Below are positions 28,801-34,591 of a stretch of 34,591 bases of DNA, piece by piece. The notes beneath the pieces are model-generated. The model searched no databases, had not been told where the DNA came from, and saw only the letters and a list, made by a program, of their open reading frames with translations. Numbering within the stretch: the stretch's first letter is position 1; each line of letters begins with the position of its first letter. Origin of the DNA: an uncultured Mitsuokella sp. (GTDB lineage Bacteria > Bacillota > Negativicutes > Selenomonadales > Selenomonadaceae). The stretch lies in NCBI GenBank assembly GCA_945877355.1, contig CAMCRT010000019.1, positions 1 through 34,591 of the forward strand, read 5' to 3'. The position numbers and the translations under genes were made by a program.

Positions 28801-30057
28801 TCACTGGCTTTTGCCACGCTCCAGAATCTCATCATAAAGCGAACAATACTGTCTCGCCACCGCCTTGATATCGTATAGCTTCTCCACCCGTTCCCGTGCG
28901 CGAGTGCTGAGGCGCCGATACCGCTGCGCATCCTCCAGGACCCAACGTATCCCCTGTGCAAGATCTTCCGCCTCATACGGATGGGCAAGATAGCCGTTCG
29001 CCTTGTGCTCGATCTGGTCGAGCAACCCGCCGATGCCAAACGCCACCACCGGCGTGCCGCAGGCCAAGCTCTCAAGGCATGTATTTGGGAAATTTTCCGA
29101 CCGGGACGGCACCACCATCACATCAGCCGCGTTATAGAGAAGCGAAAGCGAGATATCATCATACAACCGCCCTGTATACGTCGCAGGAAAGCCAAAGTCG
29201 TATGGATCCCGTGGCTTCTCGCTGCCAAAGACCATCATTTGAAGAGGGGCATCCTCCAACGTATGTAGCCGCTCCAGTGCCTCGCAGAGAAGATCGAACC
29301 CCTTGTTCCAGTCGCTCGTTGCACTCATCGCACCGAAAAGCACACCCCGCCCCTCCTGGGGGACTCCTAGGAGATCCCTTGCCATGCGCTTGTCCATTGG
29401 ACGATATCGCCCCGTATCAAGACCATTCGGGATGACGCGTATGTCGAGACCAGAAAAAAGCGCACTCGATTGCGCCGCCTCGGCCAGCCACCGGCTCGGC
29501 GAAACGATATGCATTGACCGCGGATAGCATTTCTGCTTCCTCCGGAATACCCGCCTCGCCAGATCAAGCCAGGGCTTTTCCGTGAGCTCTGGGCAGTCAT
29601 GGCAGCCCGTCCGATACCGCATACAGTCAAAGGGGATATGGCAGCCTCCCGTAAAGGGCCAGGAATCATGCATCAGCCAGACAATCGGCGGCTTAATTCG
29701 CGACAACCTTGCAAGATCGACAAATCCGCCGTTGATCCAATGCAACTGAACGATATCGCAGGTATCCTTCATCAAAAAAGGCGAAATCGTGTCAGACGCT
29801 GCTTTTCCCATGCTCCACGGATAAGGAGAGCCCACATGCAGTGCCATCCGAAAAACTCGCTCGCCATAGCGGTTCAATAGGCAGCGAATACGGGCAATCT
29901 TATCTCTGGGTGCAACGACATCAGCATCCCCCGTCGTATTCCTCTCCGTAAGAAATGCAGACTCCACACCAATCAAGCGCATCCCCTTATGCAGGCGAAA
30001 AGCTGCGCGCGCCGCACCACCGCCACGATCACCCGTATTGATATGCAGGACACGCAT
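28801..30057 (-). CDS. GT4-family glycosyltransferase (WcaC-like)
   Basis: A 418-residue GT-B glycosyltransferase. The N-terminal domain opens with the glycine-rich INTGDRGGGAARAA (6-19), which binds the acceptor side in GT4 enzymes; VWLMHDSWPFTGGCHIPFDC is typical of WcaC-like colanic-acid-type enzymes. The C-terminal domain has the donor motif PSRSENFPNTCLESLACG (E-x7-E) and VVAFGIGG. It acts at the cytoplasmic face in building surface polysaccharide; donor and acceptor are unknown. ATG 30057 has a weak AGGACAGGG upstream. It follows the TIR gene by 64 bases on the same strand, but the gap and the change in base composition suggest a separate origin. Confidence 0.88.
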   Translation of the reverse strand: MRVLHINTGDRGGGAARAAFRLHKGMRLIGVESAFLTERNTTGDADVVAPRDKIARIRCLLNRYGERVFRMALHVGSPYPWSMGKAASDTISPFLMKDTCDIVQLHWINGGFVDLARLSRIKPPIVWLMHDSWPFTGGCHIPFDCMRYRTGCHDCPELTEKPWLDLARRVFRRKQKCYPRSMHIVSPSRWLAEAAQSSALFSGLDIRVIPNGLDTGRYRPMDKRMARDLLGVPQEGRGVLFGAMSATSDWNKGFDLLCEALERLHTLEDAPLQMMVFGSEKPRDPYDFGFPATYTGRLYDDISLSLLYNAADVMVVPSRSENFPNTCLESLACGTPVVAFGIGGLLDQIEHKANGYLAHPYEAEDLAQGIRWVLEDAQRYRRLSTRARERVEKLYDIKAVARQYCSLYDEILERGKSQ

Positions 30058-30121
30058 GCCCTGTCCTACTCCAGATTAATGTCTTACTACCCGCTTCACG
30101 GTGTCTCCCACTCTACACTCT

Positions 30122-30511
30122 TCATTTATGTTTATGTTGCTCTATCCAGGTTTCAAGGAAATCTTTTCGCTTGGGTATCACGTCTACCCCGAGTTCTAAT
30201 ATCTTGCTGCTAGTGTAATCAGTGATTTTTATCGCTACTATCGGCTTTCCGAGTTCTTGTGCATATTCAATTTCATCAATTGCCATTCCATTATCATTCG
30301 CAGGCCGATTCGAACACACGACCACGCTCGTATGCTTGATTTGTTCCTTGATTTGTGGATCGACCTTATATCTTCTATCAATGGAATCAAAAGGCTTACT
30401 TTCTGGAACAGAATAGTCAGTTACATCATACTTTGTTCTGTCGAGCAACGCACTAATTTTATCGTAATCCTGATTATTCCATCGATGTGGAATGAATACG
30501 TTGATCCTCAT
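30122..30511 (-). CDS. TIR-like (MTH538/ThsB-type) signalling protein
   Basis: A 129-residue single-domain protein of the MTH538 TIR-like type found in Thoeris ThsB. The opening NVFIPHRWNNQDYDKISALL (4-23) is diagnostic. HTSVVVCSNRPANDN (60-74) is the central strand and loop, and MAIDEIEYAQELGKPIVAIK (76-95) is the conserved helix-strand, with acidic E80 and E82 as candidates for the catalytic position. In Thoeris, ThsB makes an NAD-derived cyclic nucleotide on phage infection, which activates a partner effector. GAGGAGG overlapping the caspase stop gives strong coupled translation. The gene is AT-rich relative to its surroundings. Confidence 0.8.
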   Translation of the reverse strand: MRINVFIPHRWNNQDYDKISALLDRTKYDVTDYSVPESKPFDSIDRRYKVDPQIKEQIKHTSVVVCSNRPANDNGMAIDEIEYAQELGKPIVAIKITDYTSSKILELGVDVIPKRKDFLETWIEQHKHK

Positions 30512-30524
30512 CCTATTTCCCTCC

Positions 30525-31493
30525 TCATATTTTTTTCTCGTTCACTAGCTTCCAGTAGTGCCGCCCCTGTGCAGTCAGCCTACAAGCCTTCCGGTGGATT
30601 GCAGCGTAATACATATGCTTCTCTCCCACAGGAACCACTAGATTAACTTTTACGTATTTCTGCAATAGTGCAAAAATTTCTTCGTGTTTTTTGTTTTTCT
30701 CTCTGGTATCTGCTTCATGCTTGTCAGGTTCATAGGTCGGATCAAGATTATATAACGCATCAGGTCCTAAAAAAATATCTGTGATGCGTCTTAAATCATT
30801 TGGCGAAATAGGCGGTGTATTTTTCCTAAGTGAGACAAAACTTTTGATATTCGCCTTAAATACTGGACGCTGATCCCAAGCACCTAAAGATTGATCAATG
30901 TAGGCGTATATGCTCCCAGGGGATACTTCGCCAAGCAAGTTCATCGCTCCGCCTGTCAGTGCTTCTACAAACAAGGATGTAAACAACCCATGTCCATCTC
31001 TTTCTAATGCATATCCATTTTCCTCACAGGCTGCCAGAATTGTGATTCCTTCAGCAAGTAGCGAATACGCTGGAGCCTTCACCAGTTTTCCTGTCAATCC
31101 ACTATGACAGCTATCGAGAAATATCACTTTATTCCGGGCTTTGGATTGCTCAGCTAGCTGCATAAGATACTCTAAGGGAAGTCCCTCATCGATTCGATCA
31201 ATTTCGCTGGTACAAAGATATCCTCCCATCGAATCAAACGCCCCATGTCCAGAGAAATAGAATACCGCTATTTCTGCCTCTCCATTGAACAGCTCGATAA
31301 TTGCATCTTTGAGATCATTTCGCATTAGCTGTTTCGTATTATTTCCAGTGGAAAGCAGCTTTGTCTCAAAATTCAAACTCCCGTCTTCGTTACGTTCCAG
31401 AACATTTTTGACAGGAACCGCATCATTGACGCATCCATGCAGGGCAGGTGCTGTCGTATAATAATCAATTCCAACGCATAATGCTTTTCTCAT
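30525..31493 (-). CDS. Caspase-like protease (peptidase C14), effector of a TIR-caspase defence operon
   Basis: A 322-residue protein with an N-terminal caspase domain: KALCVGIDYY (3-12), HGCVNDA (19-25), YFSGHGA with catalytic His83, FLDSCHSG with catalytic Cys129, and ILAACEENGYA. The region after about residue 230 has no protease motif; its end (EEIFALLQKYVKVNLVVPVG, then YYAAIHRKACRLTAQGRHYW) looks like a small winged-helix domain that could sense the signal or a partner. It precedes the TIR gene by 13 bases in the same operon. This pair matches caspase (type IV) Thoeris, in which a TIR-made cADPR isomer switches on the protease. ATG 31493 has a weak AAGGAAAG upstream. No signal peptide is seen, so it should be cytoplasmic. 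Confidence 0.85.
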   Translation of the reverse strand: MRKALCVGIDYYTTAPALHGCVNDAVPVKNVLERNEDGSLNFETKLLSTGNNTKQLMRNDLKDAIIELFNGEAEIAVFYFSGHGAFDSMGGYLCTSEIDRIDEGLPLEYLMQLAEQSKARNKVIFLDSCHSGLTGKLVKAPAYSLLAEGITILAACEENGYALERDGHGLFTSLFVEALTGGAMNLLGEVSPGSIYAYIDQSLGAWDQRPVFKANIKSFVSLRKNTPPISPNDLRRITDIFLGPDALYNLDPTYEPDKHEADTREKNKKHEEIFALLQKYVKVNLVVPVGEKHMYYAAIHRKACRLTAQGRHYWKLVNEKKI

Positions 31494-31585
31494 AACGTAT
31501 TTTCGCTTTCCTTACAAATAAGTACTATATGAAATCAAATACTGTATGTCTCAAAAGGACAAGAAAGTCACACATATTCTTATGC
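31494..31585 (-). promoter_or_regulatory. Leader region of the caspase-TIR operon, next to the IS end
   Basis: AT-rich DNA between the IS end and the caspase gene. TTGAGA and TATAGT are present on the minus strand but 19 bases apart, a weak promoter at best. The IS lies directly upstream and might supply transcription. Confidence 0.25.
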
Positions 31586-33164
31586 ACTCAAACTTCGCAC
31601 CCCAAAAATCGCTCTATCACCTTATGGATAGCCGTACTCTAGCCTTGAAATATCTTTTATGCGCACTTTTTCAAGGCATCTGTCCAGATTTCCGGCAGGT
31701 CGTTTAGAAAGGACTGGACAAGTGCCTTCATGTCAGACGAAGAGGTTATGCATATGGAGTTGTCGGCGAGCTCGACCAGTGTAGTCAGAATCAGGCGTAA
31801 CGCCTCCCGGTACTTGATGTCAGCCATTTCATCGACGCATACAAAGAACAGCTCGCCGATTGTCCTGGCATCCTTGGATCTGCGCTCTTCGACGGCGAAA
31901 AGCATGTAGCGGGTGAAGACGATGGCCGTATGCGCGGTTATCGCGTCATATGACAGGGAGCGGCAATCCTTTTCCAGACGCAGGTAGGACTTGCAGATCT
32001 TGAAGAAGACCTCGATGTTCCAGCGTTTTCCATAGAGCTGGATGATTTCCTCCGGCGAAAGGGTCATATCCGTCGAGACCAATACAAGATAGTCTGTCTT
32101 CTTGTTCCTGTTCCGGACATACACCAGCCGAACCGGCTGCGACTTCCCGTCCTTCTCCACTTCAGCATCCACAGAAAGAAGATACTTCGACCTTCCAGGA
32201 CGTTTCTTGCACTGCTTGTAAATCTGCATCGCATCCTGCTTGACACTGCCTATCCTGTAGCGCAGCTTGGTCGACTTTTTCGCCATGGCGATGACATCCA
32301 GCCCGAGCTCTTTGATGGCAATGAGGCTGGAAGGTGAGCAGAACCATGTGTCGAAGAGGACATGCTTTGCAGGGATGTGCTGTGCCACAATCTCCTTCAG
32401 CAAGGTCAGGACGACAGTGGTCGCTTTCTGCTGTGCCAGCTTCCTCTGTCGTCCCCCGGAGGTGCGCGGGTCTATCGCGCTGGAGGCTTCGTTGAGGCGG
32501 TTTTTCGCATTCGCTGTGGAAAGCTGGCAGAAGCTGAGCGGCAGGAAGCTGTTCCCGTCCGACCAGCCGACCGTCAGCATCCGGAAGCCGTTGGCATAAA
32601 TGCCATGGGCATGGTCATACACCTTCGCGAGAAGCTCGACCTTTTTCGAGCGGCTTCTGCTGAAGAAGGAATCGTCGATGATGAGCACATTCCTCCGATC
32701 CTCGCTGGTAAGCGGCTCAATGGTTTTCGAGATAATCTTGCTGGCAAGAAGAAGCGTGAACCTGCGCCAGTTCGTGCGGCAGGATTTCAGGAAGCGGTAG
32801 AGCGTATCCTGCTTGAATTCTGCATTCTCGCCTGTGAGCAGAAGCTGCATGTAGGCAGATCTGCTGGCAAAAAGGACGCCAAAAACAAAGGTGAAGATTT
32901 TCAGGACGGCGATTCCCGCATCTTTCCTAGCCCCGACGGAATACAGTAATTTCCCAACGCCATATTCCTTCAGAAAATCCGTGATTTTTGTTTCGACCTG
33001 CATCTGTTCTTGTGGTATACTATTCATAGCACGAGCCTCCATTTGTATGGTTGATTTTTGGACACTTTCTATTATACCAAATGGCAGGATTTCGTGCTAT
33101 TTTTATAGCTGGAGTCGGCTAATATGTTGGTACTTCGATAGTTTTATGGGTGCGAAGTTTGAGT
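31586..33164 (-). mobile_element. Intact IS4-like insertion sequence
   Basis: Bounded by the inverted repeat ACTCAAACTTCGCACCC (31586-31602) and its complement GGGTGCGAAGTTTGAGT (33148-33164). TATGC lies directly outside both ends (31581-31585 and 33165-33169); if the terminal A/T is not part of the element the duplication is TTATGCA (7 bases). The element is about 1.58 kb with one transposase gene. It sits upstream of the caspase-TIR operon. Confidence 0.85.
31657..33027 (-). CDS. IS4-like DDE transposase
   Basis: A 456-residue DDE transposase. The catalytic acidic residues appear in LIIDDSFFSR (first Asp), VLFDTWF (second Asp) and YGKRWNIEVFFKICKSYLRL (the Y-x2-R-x3-E-x6-K signature of IS4-like enzymes, supplying the Glu). 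The N-terminal part holds FASRSAYMQLLLTGENAEFK, a helical DNA-binding region. The frame is complete, so the element may be active. ATG 33027 is chosen because GGAGG lies 8 bases upstream. A related, decayed copy lies next to it. Confidence 0.88.
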   Translation of the reverse strand: MNSIPQEQMQVETKITDFLKEYGVGKLLYSVGARKDAGIAVLKIFTFVFGVLFASRSAYMQLLLTGENAEFKQDTLYRFLKSCRTNWRRFTLLLASKIISKTIEPLTSEDRRNVLIIDDSFFSRSRSKKVELLAKVYDHAHGIYANGFRMLTVGWSDGNSFLPLSFCQLSTANAKNRLNEASSAIDPRTSGGRQRKLAQQKATTVVLTLLKEIVAQHIPAKHVLFDTWFCSPSSLIAIKELGLDVIAMAKKSTKLRYRIGSVKQDAMQIYKQCKKRPGRSKYLLSVDAEVEKDGKSQPVRLVYVRNRNKKTDYLVLVSTDMTLSPEEIIQLYGKRWNIEVFFKICKSYLRLEKDCRSLSYDAITAHTAIVFTRYMLFAVEERRSKDARTIGELFFVCVDEMADIKYREALRLILTTLVELADNSICITSSSDMKALVQSFLNDLPEIWTDALKKCA

Positions 33165-33176
33165 TATGCATAAATT

Positions 33177-33830
33177 ACTCAAACTTCGCACTCCAAAAAT
33201 CGCTCTATCGCCTTATGAGTAGCCATCATTTAGGATTGAAATGGCCATCAGGCACACTTTTCAAGGCATTTGTCCAGATTCCCGGCAGGTCATCCAGGAA
33301 GGTTTGGACAAAGGCTTCATGTCAGACGAAGCGGTTATGCATACGAATTTGTCAGCGCGTTCGACCAGCATAGTCATAATCAGGCGTAACGCCTTCCGGT
33401 ACTTGATGTCAGACAGTCCATCAACACATATGTAGAAGGGCTCGCCTATAGTCCTAGCGTCCTTAGACCTGTGCTCTTCGCCGGCGAAAGGCATGTAACG
33501 AGTGAAGGCGATGGCCATATGAGCGATTACTGCATCGTACGACAGAGAACATCAATTCTTTTCCTCTGCCGAGCTCCGGAGGTAGGTGGGTCAATCTCGC
33601 TGGATGCCTCGTTGATGCGGTTTTCAGTGTTCGCTGTGGAAAGCTGTCAGAAGCTGAGCGGCAGGAAGCTGTTCCCGTCCGACCAGCCGACCGTCAGCAT
33701 GCGGAAGCCTTTGGAATAAATGCCGTAGGCATGGTCATAAACCTTGGCGAGAAGCTCGATCTTTTTGATCGGTTCCTGCTAAAGAAAGAATCATTGATGG
33801 TGAGCACATTGGTAAAAAGTTTGAGCATTT
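33177..33830 (-). pseudogene. Decayed second copy of the same IS (internal deletion)
   Basis: Starting with ACTCAAACTTCGCAC at about 33178, the sequence follows the intact IS from its left end with many substitutions through the C-terminal transposase region. Near 33560 it jumps to the part matching about 32450 of the intact IS, about 490 bases being lost. It then continues to the match with about 32690 and ends near AGTTTGAG (33818-33825), a remnant of the other terminal repeat. The frame is broken several times. It is oriented as the intact copy and separated from it by about 13 bases. Confidence 0.8.
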
Positions 33831-33848
33831 AACAATCACTAGGTAGAT

Positions 33849-34520
33849 TCAGCTCCCTAAAGCTTCAATATATGTATCTACATTCTGCATTTTTTTACAA
33901 TTTCTTCCTAGCCACTCCAGCGATTTTTCCCACCATTTATCGCGTAAAAGCACTTCTATCTGCTTTTCTGAAAAACGATATCGAAGCATTCTCCCTGGGA
34001 CCCCTCCCCATACTGCGAACGGAGGAACATCTTTATTGACAACTGCACCTGCGCCGATGACTGCTCCATCTCCAATTGTTACTCCATCACATATATATAC
34101 ATTTGCACCTATCCATACATCATTTCCTATATGTATTTTCCTCTTTTCCTCAAAATGGCTACTCTTCACAAATGTAATCTGCGCTTGCCCCCGTGTGGAG
34201 AAAAACGCTGGGTGCGTAGAAACAAACGTATGCGTTGGATGTATTCCATAGCCTATAGTTACATTGGGCCCAATTGAGCAAAACCTTCCTATCGCACAGT
34301 CATTTATTATTGTTCTTGGAGAGATATATGTGCATCTCCCAATCTGCGAATTAGTAATATCGACATGATCATATATAGTTACATATTCTTCCATAACAGA
34401 ATTACGTACGTACGAATGATGTGATATCTTCACTGAGGGAAAGCATTTTTTATTTTTATAGGCACAAATTCCCCATCTTATCCAATCCAGCAGATAAAAT
34501 TTTACTATTGATTTTAGCAT
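33849..34520 (-). CDS. Hexapeptide-repeat acetyltransferase (CatB/LbetaH type)
   Basis: A 223-residue left-handed beta-helix acyltransferase. Hexapeptide repeats run from about residue 45 to 165 (ISPRTIINDCAIGRFCSIGP, then HIGNDVWIGANVYICDGVTI and GDGAVIGAGAVVNKDVPPFA). HPTHTFVSTHPAFFS contains the candidate catalytic His, and GGVPGRMLRYRFSEKQIE is the standard C-terminal exit. The enzymes acetylate sugars or antibiotics using acetyl-CoA; near gmd and a GT4 enzyme, a surface-sugar role is most likely. GAGGATATTGAA precedes ATG 34520. The gene is AT-rich compared with the first 30 kb, suggesting transfer. Confidence 0.88.
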   Translation of the reverse strand: MLKSIVKFYLLDWIRWGICAYKNKKCFPSVKISHHSYVRNSVMEEYVTIYDHVDITNSQIGRCTYISPRTIINDCAIGRFCSIGPNVTIGYGIHPTHTFVSTHPAFFSTRGQAQITFVKSSHFEEKRKIHIGNDVWIGANVYICDGVTIGDGAVIGAGAVVNKDVPPFAVWGGVPGRMLRYRFSEKQIEVLLRDKWWEKSLEWLGRNCKKMQNVDTYIEALGS

Positions 34521-34591
34521 TTCAATATCCTCATATTTAGTGGCTGCTCAACAACGCCCTGAAATGAGGGGGCTATTTATGCGGCATCGAC

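Noticed and set aside
1-34591. CRISPR arrays, tRNA and rRNA genes
   Set aside because: No regularly spaced repeat-spacer series, tRNA cloverleaf with TTCRANNC box or rRNA-like stretch was noticed; the tandem and inverted repeats present are explained above.

Overview
The window looks like a chromosomal segment of a Gram-negative-type Firmicute of the class Negativicutes, most likely the Selenomonas/Mitsuokella group. This is inferred from a GC-rich, clostridia-like gene stock (DegS-type kinase, short Orn/Lys/Arg decarboxylase-tmk pair, rnmV-rsmA pair), consensus AGGAGG ribosome binding sites, and intergenic hairpin elements. No rRNA, tRNA or CRISPR array was seen.

Region by region. 1-2.6 kb: a NhaC-type antiporter cut by the left edge, and a DUF234-type ATPase. 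2.6-5.6 kb: a BRO-N fragment, then an AlgI (MBOAT) plus SGNH pair for polysaccharide O-acetylation. 5.7-10.8 kb: one leftward housekeeping operon, DegS-like kinase > PLP decarboxylase > tmk > rnmV > rsmA, with a hairpin-rich repeat between tmk and rnmV. 11-13.2 kb: an Rpn nuclease, a DnaA-box cluster, a YgbA-family gene, and a compact locus with every mark of an undescribed type I toxin-antitoxin: a 20-residue hydrophobic peptide in an mRNA whose ends pair, faced by an antisense RNA with a consensus promoter and terminator. 13.2-16.6 kb: a leftward operon of membrane metallophosphoesterase > GT41 (SPINDLY/OGT-like) glycosyltransferase > methyltransferase-like protein. 16.6-18.4 kb: a small HTH-like gene and an AAA_14/DUF4143 ATPase whose promoter abuts a perfect 32-bp palindrome. 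18.6-25 kb: a glycerol kinase-like protein with Asn at the catalytic Asp position, topoisomerase III, a YkvA protein and a diaminopimelate decarboxylase-like enzyme, with two full copies of a dispersed element bounded by inverted repeats. 25-30 kb: gmd, a PIN toxin/antitoxin pair, an Rpn nuclease broken by an amber codon, three copies of a hairpin repeat, and a GT4 glycosyltransferase.

30.1-34.6 kb is visibly AT-richer and looks acquired. It carries a caspase-like protease and a MTH538-type TIR protein in one two-gene operon, matching the architecture of caspase (type IV) Thoeris anti-phage defence. It is flanked by an intact IS4-like insertion sequence with target duplication, a decayed second copy of that IS, and a hexapeptide acetyltransferase.

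The strongest candidates for new biology are the type I toxin-antitoxin-like locus (12.87-13.17 kb), the caspase-TIR operon, the DnaA-box cluster at 12.2 kb, the palindromic operator at 17.1 kb and the Asn-substituted glycerol kinase homologue. All functional calls come from reading sequence by eye and from remembered family motifs; no database search was run.
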